From the NCBI GenBank assembly GCA_002418685.1, contig DIEP01000018.1, positions 1-41,050 of the forward strand: a stretch of DNA of 41,050 nt. Reading direction: 5' to 3'. The translations under genes were made by a program, and so were the position numbers. Below the pieces are notes generated by a model. That model did no database searches and was not told the origin of the DNA. It saw only the letters and a list, made by a program, of their open reading frames with translations. This document shows positions 1-8,542 of this stretch, piece by piece. The DNA comes from Ignavibacteria bacterium UBA5771. Lineage in GTDB: Bacteria; Bacteroidota; Ignavibacteria; Kapaibacteriales; UBA2268. Numbering within the stretch: the first letter of the stretch is position 1; every line of letters begins with the position of its first letter.

Positions 1-350
1 TATCGCATAAAGTTATAGCAGCTTCTGATTATTTATTAATGCCGTCAAGATATGAGCCATGCGGACTTACCCAAATGTTCGCATTAAGATATGGGACTAT
101 ACCAATTGTGCGTGAGACAGGAGGGCTTGCAGATACAGTCAGAGAATTTAATCCTGAAAATTTGGAAGGCACGGGCTTCACTTTCTTTCAATATAATGCA
201 GATGATATGGCACACGCAATGAGAAGAGCGCTCAATATTTACAATGTGCAACCATATTGGGATAAAATTCGGCTAAATGCAATGAATGATAATTTCGCTA
301 TCCGAAATACAGCTGCAAAATATCTGGAGATATTTGAAAGTTTGAAGTAA
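1..350 (+). CDS. glgA: Glycogen synthase, C-terminal fragment
   Basis: This is the 3' end of a GT5-family glycogen/starch synthase, which adds glucose from ADP-glucose to the growing alpha-1,4-glucan in the cytoplasm. The frame is open from the left edge (first full codon at base 3), so the 5' part lies outside the window. The visible part has the family hallmark PSRYEPCGLTQ, with the catalytic-site Glu of the EPCGL motif. It is followed by GTIPIVRETGGLADTV and the usual C-terminal helices, and stops at base 350. The next gene is convergent. With Pfk, Gpm and PckA elsewhere in the window it fits a glycogen-storing sugar metabolism. Only about 115 residues are visible, so ADP- versus UDP-glucose preference is assumed from the bacterial family. 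Confidence 0.93.
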   Translation, partial: SHKVIAASDYLLMPSRYEPCGLTQMFALRYGTIPIVRETGGLADTVREFNPENLEGTGFTFFQYNADDMAHAMRRALNIYNVQPYWDKIRLNAMNDNFAIRNTAAKYLEIFESLK

Positions 351-370
351 ATCTAATATTAGAATTATTT

Positions 371-1717
371 TTATTCTGTTATTTCGCCTAGGACTTTTCC
401 ATTTTGAATTGTATCTAGTTTTATTTTTAGAATTTTATTACGTAAAACTTTATTAGATTTAACAATAACGGGAATATAATTGTCGCTATGTCCGAACCAT
501 GTCACTTTATCTTCTGGATATTCAAAGAGAACATCTCGCCTCATATTCAATTGCTTCTTGAAGAACTCCAAAGATTTCTCGCCAGATAATTGTCTGAGAA
601 TATTAGTCCTTTGCTTTTTTAAAATTTCAGGAACTTTATTGGGAATTTTCAGCGCATCTGTGTTGGGACGTTCTGAATAACTAAATACATGAAGATAAGT
701 AAGAGGAAGATTATTCAGAAAATTTTGCGTCTCAGTGAATTCTGCATCGCTCTCTCCTGGGAAACCCGTAATAATATCTAATCCAATAGCTGCATCGGGG
801 CGGTATTTATTAATAGTTAAAATCTTTTTTTCAAATTGCTTCTTATTATATCGTCGACGCATTAATCGCAATACTTTCTCAGATCCACTTTGCAATGGAA
901 TGTGAAAATGCGGACAAATGTTTTCTGATTGGGAAATAATTCTGATAATTTCTTCATCCAATATGTTAGGTTCTATTGAAGACATTCTTATTCGAGAGTG
1001 AATTTTGCTTTGGGATATTAACATAAGCACATCTCTAAAATTTTTGTCATCAGAATGATATTCAGCTAAATTTATACCTACCAATGTAATTTCAGAATAT
1101 CCTGATTCTTCCAATTTGTGAATTGTTGGAATAATATCTGCGAAGGGCATTGAACGGAAGTTCCCACGTGCCTGCGGAATAATGCAATATGAACAATTAT
1201 ACTCGCAACCATCCTGAATTTTGAGCACTGCACGCGTTCTGCTATCGTTTTCGCTACTAAAAGAATATTCAAATTGCAAATTATCTGCTTTTATATCCAA
1301 TATTATCGGACTCATTAATTTTTTATTCGTATCAATATAATCAGGGATATGGAATTTGCTTTTGCTTCCAAGCACTAAATCCACTCCTTCAATATCAGCA
1401 AATTGATATGGATTGATTTCCGCTGCACATCCCGTTACAATAATGAATTTATTCGGGTCAATATTTAGAGAATGCCTTATTGCTTTTCGTGCATCTGCAT
1501 CTGCTTTTTGGGTGACTGAACAAGTATTGATAACTACTATATCGGCATCTTCGACATTTTCTACATTATGAATTCCATTCTTGGCGAATTCATCAGCAAT
1601 TCTTGATGACTCCGAGTAATTCACTTTGCATCCAAAAGTATAGGTAAATACTTTTGAAATCTTCTTATTTATATTATTGTTATTTGTTCCTAATTTGTTT
1701 GGGATAATTCCATCCAT
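371..1717 (-). CDS. mtaB: tRNA t6A37 methylthiotransferase MtaB
   Basis: A radical-SAM methylthiotransferase of 448 residues that converts t6A37 to ms2t6A37 in ANN-decoding tRNAs. The N-terminal UPF0004 domain starts at FTYTFGCKVNYSES and has further cysteines (INTCSVT, VTGCAAE) for one Fe-S cluster. The radical-SAM CxxxCxxC motif is DGCEYNCSYCIIPQARG around residue 170. A C-terminal TRAM-like RNA-binding segment ends in GKVLGEITE. The GC(K)VN N-terminus and overall length favour MtaB over MiaB or RimO. The ATG start overlaps the upstream GT2 gene by 38 bp; about 20 Asn/Lys-rich residues precede the conserved domain and no other ATG start is available, so coupled translation is likely. The enzyme is cytoplasmic. 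Confidence 0.92.
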   Translation of the reverse strand: MDGIIPNKLGTNNNNINKKISKVFTYTFGCKVNYSESSRIADEFAKNGIHNVENVEDADIVVINTCSVTQKADADARKAIRHSLNIDPNKFIIVTGCAAEINPYQFADIEGVDLVLGSKSKFHIPDYIDTNKKLMSPIILDIKADNLQFEYSFSSENDSRTRAVLKIQDGCEYNCSYCIIPQARGNFRSMPFADIIPTIHKLEESGYSEITLVGINLAEYHSDDKNFRDVLMLISQSKIHSRIRMSSIEPNILDEEIIRIISQSENICPHFHIPLQSGSEKVLRLMRRRYNKKQFEKKILTINKYRPDAAIGLDIITGFPGESDAEFTETQNFLNNLPLTYLHVFSYSERPNTDALKIPNKVPEILKKQRTNILRQLSGEKSLEFFKKQLNMRRDVLFEYPEDKVTWFGHSDNYIPVIVKSNKVLRNKILKIKLDTIQNGKVLGEITE

Positions 1718-2552
1718 CGATAAAACCTTTGATTGTCAATTTCATTAATTTCGGATTGATTGTCGAGAAGAACCATTTGAAAAAATAAATTATGGGACGC
1801 AAGTTCCTCACCAAATGATTACCATACAATCTGTCAAGGATTATTACATTGCGAACCATATAATAGCGTTTCGGTGAATTCCACTGTTTCTGGATATTAT
1901 CTTCAAACAACCTATTAACCCGTGCTTGGGTTGCAATTCCAATCTTAAATCCTGCCTTTTTTGCTCTAATAAAGTAATCGCTATCATCACCATATAGAAA
2001 AAAATCCTTTACGGGAAGCCCAATGATGTCTATTAAATGCCGATTTATAAGAATTCCTTCAAATGTCATTCCTTCTACATCTGCCAATTCATTTGAAAGT
2101 TCTTTCTCTGAAACAAGCTCAGACCACATTGTTTTGAAAGGATTGGAGAAATTAAAACTTAATGTCTCATTAGAAAGGACCTTCCCCGAAGGACTATATC
2201 GCAGTGAACCTAATAATGTTTTTTTATCTGCTTTGTCAAATAATTTCTCCAGACAATCAGATTGTGGGACAACATCATCATCCATAAACCATATCCATTC
2301 GTAGTTATTTTCATACCCATATTTCAACCCCGTATTGAAGCCACCTGCCCCTCCTATATTCCCTTGCTGTATGAATTGCAAGTCAGATTGTGATTTCAGC
2401 CATTCTTCTGTGCCGTCTGTGGAAGCATTATTCACCACAACAATAGCAGAAATCTGCTTTGTTTGATTTCTCAATGCCTCAATAACTTTTTTCAGTGATT
2501 CCAATCGATTATAAGTCACAACGACTGCAAGTATATTATTTTTATCATTCAT
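1680..2552 (-). CDS. GT2 family glycosyltransferase
   Basis: A GT-A fold glycosyltransferase of about 290 residues. The N-terminus ILAVVVTYNRLESLKKV and VNNASTDGTEEWL are typical GT2 nucleotide-sugar-binding elements. NIGGAGGFNTGLKYG and WIWFMDDDVV (metal-binding acidic motif) resemble the rhamnosyl/galactofuranosyltransferase-like branch that makes O-antigen or other surface glycans. No membrane segment is evident, so it is probably cytoplasmic or membrane-associated. I start at the ATG at 2552; a TTG 12 bases upstream is possible. It lies 39 bp downstream of the NUDIX gene and its 3' end overlaps mtaB. The donor and acceptor sugars cannot be read from the sequence. Confidence 0.88.
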   Translation of the reverse strand: MNDKNNILAVVVTYNRLESLKKVIEALRNQTKQISAIVVVNNASTDGTEEWLKSQSDLQFIQQGNIGGAGGFNTGLKYGYENNYEWIWFMDDDVVPQSDCLEKLFDKADKKTLLGSLRYSPSGKVLSNETLSFNFSNPFKTMWSELVSEKELSNELADVEGMTFEGILINRHLIDIIGLPVKDFFLYGDDSDYFIRAKKAGFKIGIATQARVNRLFEDNIQKQWNSPKRYYMVRNVIILDRLYGNHLVRNLRPIIYFFKWFFSTINPKLMKLTIKGFIDGWNYPKQIRNK

Positions 2553-2591
2553 TCTAAATAGCAATATTTTTAATTATGTTTAATTCTAGTA

Positions 2592-3053
2592 TTAAATAGC
2601 ATAAATAAATTTGTCATCAGATGTTAGTATATATTTATTCAATGCAATTAGTCCCTCAATATGCGAAGGTATTTTCAAATAATCAAGTGCAACATTATAA
2701 TCGAGCCATTTATACTCGCTATGCTCAGATGAAATAATGACTTGCTCATCAAATTTCACCTCAAAAGCAAAAATCGGAACAAAATTCATCGAATTATCTT
2801 TCTGATTAAAAAATGTTCCCACAATTGGTATTACCCACTTGTTAATTGGCTCCAAATGCGACTCTTCCATTGCCTCACGAATTGCACATTCAAGCGGCGT
2901 CTCATTTTCATTAATCATACCCGTGATAACTTGCCAAACATTGGGATAAATATTATTATCGCTTGACCTTTTTAGCAGCAAATGCTTGTAATCCAAAATA
3001 TCAGGATTATACATAAATAAATGCACTTGGACAGAATTTGAAATAAATTGCAT
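2592..3053 (-). CDS. NUDIX hydrolase
   Basis: A 153-residue NUDIX pyrophosphohydrolase, which cleaves a nucleoside diphosphate linked to another moiety. The Nudix box lies around residues 45-67: Gly, five residues, Glu, then REAMEES. It matches GX5EX7REUXEEXGU except that Ser replaces the final Gly. The start MQFISNSVQVHLF and the later EHSEYKWLDYNVAL are reminiscent of dihydroneopterin-triphosphate or dATP pyrophosphatases (NudB/FolQ-like), but substrate assignment within NUDIX families is unreliable from sequence alone. The ATG start is followed directly by the conserved first beta-strand. It is probably the first gene of the minus-strand run with the GT2 and mtaB genes. Confidence 0.85.
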   Translation of the reverse strand: MQFISNSVQVHLFMYNPDILDYKHLLLKRSSDNNIYPNVWQVITGMINENETPLECAIREAMEESHLEPINKWVIPIVGTFFNQKDNSMNFVPIFAFEVKFDEQVIISSEHSEYKWLDYNVALDYLKIPSHIEGLIALNKYILTSDDKFIYAI

Positions 3054-3379
3054 ATTATTTGAAATTTTAATTGCGTTTTTCTAAACTTCAAAATTAATAT
3101 CAATTGTTAAAACAATCATAAAAATTTGAAATAAATATTTTTTAAACCCCAAAATCTTTTTATTTTTATTTGCAAAATTATCAACAAGTTGTTGCAAATA
3201 TATTGGAATATTCTAATTCGAGTTTTTAATCCTTCATTTATGCTCAAAGGAATTCCCCTCAATTATAAACTCTCCATGAATTTTCTATTCAAACGCCATT
3301 TTTATATTTTCATATATATTCTTTATGAAATTACTTTTCTTTATTTTTGGCTTTTGTTAAATAGCAATAATCGAAGATT
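3054..3379. other. Divergent intergenic region, no gene seen
   Basis: This very AT-rich gap separates the NUDIX gene (minus) from the FAD oxidoreductase (plus) and must hold promoters for both. A short imperfect palindrome with CAACAA/TTGTTG arms lies near 3183-3195. I cannot assign a promoter motif with confidence, and I see no RNA gene. Confidence 0.5.
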
Positions 3380-4501
3380 ATGGATTATGATATTGTAATC
3401 ATTGGAGCGGGGGTTGTCGGATTAGCTATTTCTGCCGAATTGTCGAACTCTAATAGTAATATTCTTGTAATTGAACGCCATCCCTCATTCGGTTGGGAGA
3501 CAAGCTCGAGAAATAGCGAAGTTATTCATTCGGGCATTTATTATCCCGAAAATTCATTGAAAACTCGTCTCTGCATTGAAGGGAACCGCTTGCTTTATGA
3601 TTGGTGTAGCAAATATAATGTTCCGCACAAACGGCTTGGGAAATATATCGTTGCTGTTGATGAAGAAGATTTGGGGAATTTGCATGATTTATTTTTGCAA
3701 GGACAGAAAAATGGCGTTGCTGATCTAAAATTAATTTCAAAGCAAGAGCTTCGCGACGCCGAACGATATGTCAAAGCGGAGGAAGCAATATATTCGCCGA
3801 ACACGGGAATAATCGATAGCCATAATTTAATGCAAAGTTTCGAGAATTATGCTGTCAATCATTCTGTGGATATAATTTATAACCACACTTTAAAAAATAT
3901 TGTAGCAATTGGCGGTGGTTATAATTTATCAATTCAATCGATGGACGGAGATATTTTCCAAATAAGCACCAATATTTTGATTAATTCGGCTGGTCTTGAT
4001 TCTGATAAAATTGCTGAAATGGTGGGAATTGATATAGATGAAAATAATTATCGGCTTCATTATTGTCGGGGACATTATTTTAAGATCGCACCAAATAAAA
4101 TGTATCTTGCAAAACATTTGATTTATCCTGCACCTGCAAAAAATTGGATTGGGCTTGGAATTCACATTACTCCTGATATTTCGGGTATGTTGAAATTAGG
4201 TCCCGATACAATGTATTTGCCTGAGAATATACAGGATTATTCAATTCCCGAGGATTTGAAAGAGAAATTTTATTTATCAGTCAAAAGGTTTCTGCCTACA
4301 TTGGAATTGGACGATTTGACTCCCGACCAAGCGGGAATTCGTCCAAAATTGCAAGGTCCAAATGATGGTTTTAGAGATTTTGTAATAAAAAATGAAGCCG
4401 ACCTTGGCTTTCCTAATTTCATCAATTTGATTGGTATTGATTCGCCCGGACTTACTTCTTGCATTGCAATTGCAAAATATGTTTCGGGAATTATCAATTA
4501 A
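3380..4501 (+). CDS. lhgO: FAD-dependent oxidoreductase, L-2-hydroxyglutarate oxidase family
   Basis: A 373-residue DAO-fold flavoenzyme. The N-terminal Rossmann motif is DYDIVIIGAGVVGLAIS, followed by the acidic end of the second strand in ILVIERHPSFG. The motifs ETSSRNSEVIHSGIYYP and a C-terminal GIRPKLQGP...GIDSPGLTS are typical of LhgO (YgaF)-type proteins, which oxidise L-2-hydroxyglutarate to 2-oxoglutarate and pass electrons to quinone. No signal peptide or membrane helix is visible; family members are often membrane-associated. The ATG start sits immediately before the first beta-strand. The gene is convergent with the next glycosyltransferase and overlaps it by 8 bp. A related 2-hydroxyacid or glycine-type substrate is possible. 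Confidence 0.85.
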   Translation: MDYDIVIIGAGVVGLAISAELSNSNSNILVIERHPSFGWETSSRNSEVIHSGIYYPENSLKTRLCIEGNRLLYDWCSKYNVPHKRLGKYIVAVDEEDLGNLHDLFLQGQKNGVADLKLISKQELRDAERYVKAEEAIYSPNTGIIDSHNLMQSFENYAVNHSVDIIYNHTLKNIVAIGGGYNLSIQSMDGDIFQISTNILINSAGLDSDKIAEMVGIDIDENNYRLHYCRGHYFKIAPNKMYLAKHLIYPAPAKNWIGLGIHITPDISGMLKLGPDTMYLPENIQDYSIPEDLKEKFYLSVKRFLPTLELDDLTPDQAGIRPKLQGPNDGFRDFVIKNEADLGFPNFINLIGIDSPGLTSCIAIAKYVSGIIN

Positions 4502-5603
4502 GCGTTATGACTTCGCGAATTATATCGATTTGATTATCAAAGCAGAGTTGCTTCGCAGCATTCAGTGCATTAGTGTGGTAATATTCATAATTATTCATAA
4601 TTTCATTAAGTGCATCCGAAACCTCATCAAGCGAAATGTCTTTGTTGACCGCAATTCCACAATGATAATTATCAATAACATCTTTCATTGCAGACAAATC
4701 TGTTGCAATAACGGGCAATCCAGCTTGCAAATATTCGAACAGTTTATTTGGCAAAGCAAGCTCATAAGAAAAGCTTATGGGTTCAATCAAAGCAAAGCCA
4801 ATATCTGCTGAACAAGTCCACCGATGCAACTGGCTATATTCAATATTTCCCGTCATATAAACTTTTGATTGTAAGGAATTGTCTTTGATATAATCCTCAA
4901 TTTCTTTTCTGAGTTTTCCTTCGCCAATCAAGCAAATTGCAATGTCATCACGCATTTTTGCAAGTGCAAGCATCGGCATAATCCCTCTGCCTTCAAGAAG
5001 TACACCTTGATAAAGCAGTATTTTTTTAGAAGGGTCAATTTGGAATTTTTCTCTCAATTCATTTGCCTCCATAGATTCGGAATAAAACGGGAAATTGTTA
5101 ATAACATAGAAGGGCTTTGTTGTTGCGAAATACTTAATTAAGTAATCTCTATCAATTTCGCCTGAAGCAATAAACTTATCAACTTCGCGAATTAAACGTT
5201 TTTCAATTAGCGCGATTATTTTTTGCTTGAAAGCATTCTTGTGCATTGGACCGAGTGCAGAAAATACTTCCCGCGAATCATAAATTATAGAAGCATTCTT
5301 TGGGGCAAGCTTGACTGCAAGAGCAAGGGAATATAAATCCGATGCAAAATAGACTTTTGCTTGAAATGTGTTTTTAAATTTTCTGCCAATTTGAATATAG
5401 CGAATCCATTGCCGAAAGAAGCGTCTGCCTTTATCAATTTCAATTTGCATTGAATCATTATTATATTTAAAATTGCTTTTGAGGGAAATAGTAGTAACAG
5501 ATTTTGCAAGCAATTCAAATGAGCGGAGAAAATTTCGCGACCGCCCATCCAAAGACAAATCTGAAAATGAAAGCAAACAAATATCGAAGTTCTGTTTTTG
5601 CAA
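4494..5603 (-). CDS. GT4 family glycosyltransferase
   Basis: A GT-B fold glycosyltransferase of 369 residues. The C-terminal Rossmann domain begins near KKILLYQGVLLEGRGIMPML and includes ICLIGEGKLRKEIEDYI. The donor-site region ALPNKLFEYLQAGLPVIATD is the EX7E-like segment of GT4 retaining enzymes. The N-terminal acceptor domain has YDSREVFSALG and FIASGEIDRDYLI. Such enzymes build surface polysaccharide or glycolipid. The likely start is the TTG at 5603: the frame is open only to about 5627 and contains no ATG before the conserved sequence. Its 3' end overlaps the convergent oxidoreductase gene by 8 bp. Donor and acceptor are unknown. Confidence 0.85.
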   Translation of the reverse strand: MQKQNFDICLLSFSDLSLDGRSRNFLRSFELLAKSVTTISLKSNFKYNNDSMQIEIDKGRRFFRQWIRYIQIGRKFKNTFQAKVYFASDLYSLALAVKLAPKNASIIYDSREVFSALGPMHKNAFKQKIIALIEKRLIREVDKFIASGEIDRDYLIKYFATTKPFYVINNFPFYSESMEANELREKFQIDPSKKILLYQGVLLEGRGIMPMLALAKMRDDIAICLIGEGKLRKEIEDYIKDNSLQSKVYMTGNIEYSQLHRWTCSADIGFALIEPISFSYELALPNKLFEYLQAGLPVIATDLSAMKDVIDNYHCGIAVNKDISLDEVSDALNEIMNNYEYYHTNALNAAKQLCFDNQIDIIREVITLN

Positions 5604-5834
5604 TGAATTACGATTTATTTTAATAAATTAGAGTTTTGCAATTTATAGCATATTATTTGACGAGAGAGAGTAGGAAAATGTTTGAGAAACATTATTAAAT
5701 ATTTTTATCAATAAATAAAATCGGGAGAGCAATTGTATTTTATTAATTTTTTTTACAAACCGAATTGAGCTTTACTCGACAAGCGTACACCTTGAAAAGA
5801 GCAAGGAATTTTGCAAGAGGTTATTTATTGCTTG
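5604..5834. other. Intergenic region between GT4 gene and tRNA-Thr
   Basis: AT-rich sequence between the GT4 start and the 3' end of tRNA-Thr. No open frame, clear terminator or recognisable repeat is seen. It must contain the promoter of the GT4 gene unless that gene is read through from the tRNA. Confidence 0.4.
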
Positions 5835-5907
5835 AGCCACCTGACGGACTTGAACCGCCGACCGGCTGATTACAAATCAGCTGCTCTACCAGCTGAGCTA
5901 AGGTGGC
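5835..5907 (-). tRNA. tRNA-Thr (anticodon TGT)
   Basis: A cloverleaf on the minus strand. The acceptor stem GCCACCT (5907-5901) pairs with AGGTGGC (5842-5836). The D arm contains AGCTCAGCTGGTAGAGC, the anticodon arm is GCTGA-TTTGTAA-TCAGC with anticodon TGT, and the T arm contains GGTTCAAGTCC. The 3' CCA is not encoded. It sits 49 bp beyond the stop codon of the aspartate kinase gene on the same strand. Confidence 0.95.
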
Positions 5908-5956
5908 AAAAATATAGATTACAAAATTAAGAAAAAAATATTTATTAGCAAACAGA

Positions 5957-7324
5957 TTATGACACATTTAAATTGCCAAGAATAAATTGATTGATTTCCT
6001 GATGCAATTCTCTCGCAGCTTCATTTTTAACAGACAGCAATATTTCATTAGAACTTACACCCATTTTGACATATTCAAATTTATATCTATGGAACCTATT
6101 AAAAAAATAATTGCAATCAAAATCACTTAGCCGTATTCCAATTAGCCCAAATAATGTTTGATCGTCAGATATTTCGAGTGAATAATTTGCGAAAGCAGTA
6201 GCGAAATGTGATTTATTGAAGCTGCTTTTGGCAATCCAAATCGTCAATTTATCAGGGAGTATCGAAATTGAATAAATTTTAGCATTCTCCCGATATATCC
6301 TACTGATAATCTTTAATGATTCATCCAAAAAATTATCAATTTTAGCAATTGAAAAACTGATTTTATACACGACCATCCGAATAACAGAATGCAAAACAGA
6401 TCTATCGCGATTCAATTCAGGCAAAATATATGTCCCCTTTGAAGATGCAGAAAAAGTATTCAAAACATGTATAGGTATATTATCTTCAATTGCGGGAATC
6501 AACGTATCGGGATGAATGACCTTTGCTCCGAAATAGGCAAGCGATCGCACTTCATTGAATTCCATCACAGGAATAGTTCCAACCTCTTTTATCATTCGTG
6601 GATCTGTTGTGAGAATTCCATCAACATCTGTCCAGATTTGAATTTCTTTTGCTTTAAGAAATTTGCCAAATATCGATGCAGTATAATCTGAACCTCCGCG
6701 CCCGAGAGTTGTGGTCTGCTTTGCACTGTTTGCGGCAATAAAACCTTGCGTTATGCCTATTTGCATACCATTGGCAAATTGAGGTAGTAATTTTTCCACC
6801 ACATTTGCTTGAGATTGCTCAAAATCTACAGTTGCATTATTAAATGTGGAATCGGTCAGAATAATATCGCGAGCGTCTACCCAAAATGCATTAAGTTTGT
6901 TTTCCAGCACATAATAATGCATCAAAGTTGTAGAAAGCAATTCTCCATAAGCCATTATTTTATCAAGTGAACGCGGTGTGGATTCTTTAAGGAAATTCAC
7001 ACTTTTCGCTATCTCTTGAAGGTCATCAAGTAAAGCTTGTATTTTGGCTTCAGCTTCTTGATAATATTGCGAATTCTCAGGAATTAACCTAAATAATAAT
7101 TGAAGATGGTGACGAGAAATCTTTTCATAACAAATTTTAATGTTATCAACATCGTTTTGAACAGCAAAATGCATCAGCATAATTAGAGTATCCGTAATCC
7201 CTGAGCAAGCAGAAAGCACCACAAGGCACTTTTCAATGCCAGATTTTTCCGAAATAATTTGTAAAACCTGCGAAAAAGCAATTTCATCTTTAACCGAAGT
7301 ACCGCCAAATTTCAGGACTATCAT
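5957..7324 (-). CDS. lysC: Aspartate kinase
   Basis: A monofunctional aspartokinase of 455 residues, which phosphorylates L-aspartate as the first step to lysine/diaminopimelate, threonine and methionine. The N-terminal MIVLKFGGTSV holds the phosphate-binding Lys. STPRSLDKIMAYGELLS carries the substrate Glu. TTTLGRGGSDYTAS is the intact aspartate-binding loop, and WTDVDGILTTDPR and FGAKVIHPDTL are standard. The C-terminal 150 residues are a divergent ACT-type regulatory region. No homoserine dehydrogenase domain is attached. The ATG start is at the conserved first strand. It lies 12 bp downstream of the 199-residue orphan gene, so the two are probably co-transcribed, with tRNA-Thr following. 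Confidence 0.94.
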   Translation of the reverse strand: MIVLKFGGTSVKDEIAFSQVLQIISEKSGIEKCLVVLSACSGITDTLIMLMHFAVQNDVDNIKICYEKISRHHLQLLFRLIPENSQYYQEAEAKIQALLDDLQEIAKSVNFLKESTPRSLDKIMAYGELLSTTLMHYYVLENKLNAFWVDARDIILTDSTFNNATVDFEQSQANVVEKLLPQFANGMQIGITQGFIAANSAKQTTTLGRGGSDYTASIFGKFLKAKEIQIWTDVDGILTTDPRMIKEVGTIPVMEFNEVRSLAYFGAKVIHPDTLIPAIEDNIPIHVLNTFSASSKGTYILPELNRDRSVLHSVIRMVVYKISFSIAKIDNFLDESLKIISRIYRENAKIYSISILPDKLTIWIAKSSFNKSHFATAFANYSLEISDDQTLFGLIGIRLSDFDCNYFFNRFHRYKFEYVKMGVSSNEILLSVKNEAARELHQEINQFILGNLNVS

Positions 7325-7336
7325 ATATATTATATT

Positions 7337-7936
7337 TTACATAAATTCTAGATAAGGGATTACTTCATCAGCTTGCTTAACGTGTATTAATGCTTTATCG
7401 TTGAAAAGGACTTCGGCAGCTTCGAGGGCATCTTTAAGTGGGATATTGTATTTATATGCAAAATGCCAAATATCAATAGCATTAAAGGCGATTTCCAGCG
7501 CAAGGATTTGGAATAATTCCAATTGCTTGTGATTAGCAAATATATTTTGTGAAGTTTCTATCACTGTTCTGCCTTGCTCGGTTTCCATCATTGCACGTGT
7601 AAAAAAATAATTATCGTGTTCGAGCAAATCGCAAATTGGGAACCCATTAAAATTAGTAGAATAAATTAGCAATGGCAAAAATGAAATTGAAACGACATAT
7701 TCGGCATAATTCTCATCATTCCATAAATCATCCCAAATTTCCGGAGCATTTTGTTTTAACCATTCAAAAAATGCTATTTCCCTTGATGGCAATAGCATCA
7801 ATGCATTTTGGTCAATTTTATCAATGATATTGATGGCTTCTTCCAAATTGATGTTTTCAAACATTTCCTCGGGAAAATTAATAACTTGATTCTTTCCCCA
7901 TTGCTCATTAGCTAGATTAATATATTTATCTATCAT
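7337..7936 (-). CDS. Uncharacterised protein coupled to aspartate kinase
   Basis: A 199-residue acidic, probably cytoplasmic and largely helical protein that I do not recognise. It has no signal peptide, membrane helix or metal-binding signature. Tryptophans and acidic residues are frequent in the middle (FFEWLKQNAPEIWDDLW), with Asn and aromatic residues elsewhere. The C-terminus KQADEVIPYLEFM runs up to a 12-bp gap before the aspartate kinase ATG, so one mRNA probably carries both. Its ATG start has open sequence upstream of it. Codon use and base composition look like those of its neighbours. It may be a lineage-specific partner or regulator of the kinase, but nothing in the sequence shows that. 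Confidence 0.75.
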   Translation of the reverse strand: MIDKYINLANEQWGKNQVINFPEEMFENINLEEAINIIDKIDQNALMLLPSREIAFFEWLKQNAPEIWDDLWNDENYAEYVVSISFLPLLIYSTNFNGFPICDLLEHDNYFFTRAMMETEQGRTVIETSQNIFANHKQLELFQILALEIAFNAIDIWHFAYKYNIPLKDALEAAEVLFNDKALIHVKQADEVIPYLEFM

Positions 7937-8164
7937 ACTTGTTGATATCTATTACTTCAAAATTAACAAATATTTCATTAAAAAACAAATCGAACTGTTA
8001 TTTTTTGCCAAATTTTAAGAAGCAAGGGCAGGAAATTGAAAGATTTAAGTGACAGGAATTGTAATAAAAGATGTATTTATGTTAGTATAAGGTAAATAAT
8101 CGCAGAGCCGAGCCGCGAAAACTCTTAAAGCGTTATGCGCCTTTTGTAGTGTTTCTACTTAACC
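7937..8164. other. Intergenic region with attC-like half site behind the cupin gene
   Basis: This gap lies between the 3' end of the cupin gene and the start of the orphan gene. On the minus strand, right after the cupin stop, a GC-richer stretch (about 8101-8141) reads GGCGCATAACGCTTTAAGAG and then CGCGGCTCGGCTCTGCG. It is bracketed by an 8-bp inverted repeat: TATAAGGT read on minus at 8169-8162 and on plus at 8086-8093. The GCATAAC box resembles one arm of an integron attC site, but the matching GTTATGC-type arm at the other side is missing. No gene is seen. Confidence 0.35.
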
Positions 8165-8530
8165 TTATATCCATTCAATTTGTTCTCTTGTATATTCATT
8201 CCTTGTATCACCAGTATTTAATACATCGTTCCTTTCAATAAGAATTACTTCACATACATTTTCAGCAAATGGTTTATGCTCCTTCCCTTTTTCTATTACG
8301 AACATCTCACCTTCATTTAGTTCCACTGATTCATTTCTGAAATCAATTCTCATTTTCCCTTTATATACAATGAATATTTCATCACAATCGATATGCTTAT
8401 GCCATACAAAATGGTCTTTGATTTTCACTACTTTAACAATATAATTATCTAATTTAGCAATACACTTAGGTGTCCAATAGTCATCGAATAATTTAAATTT
8501 ATCCTCAAATCTTATGCTCTTCAGATTCAT
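8165..8530 (-). CDS. Small cupin-domain protein
   Basis: A single-domain cupin of 121 residues (Cupin_2-type beta-barrel). Motif 1 is around residues 40-65 (DHFVWHKHIDCDEIFIVYKG, with His-X-His and a downstream Glu as metal ligands). Motif 2 includes GEMFVIEKGKEHKPFAEN, with the fourth-ligand His. It is cytoplasmic and probably binds a divalent metal; whether it acts as an isomerase, dioxygenase or binding protein cannot be told. The ATG start lies 12 bp after the clpX stop on the same strand, so it can be read from the clpPX mRNA. This stand-alone cupin type is widespread and frequently mobile, and a GC-richer attC-like stretch follows the stop codon. Confidence 0.85.
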   Translation of the reverse strand: MNLKSIRFEDKFKLFDDYWTPKCIAKLDNYIVKVVKIKDHFVWHKHIDCDEIFIVYKGKMRIDFRNESVELNEGEMFVIEKGKEHKPFAENVCEVILIERNDVLNTGDTRNEYTREQIEWI

Positions 8531-8542
8531 CTTTATATGAGT

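Noticed and set aside
3189..3398. 69-residue hydrophobic frame before the oxidoreductase
   Set aside because: TTG start, low-complexity aromatic/Leu content, overlaps the true start of the oxidoreductase and matches nothing recognisable.
4431..4811. 126-residue plus-strand frame
   Set aside because: It is antisense to the GT4 gene and out of frame with the oxidoreductase end.
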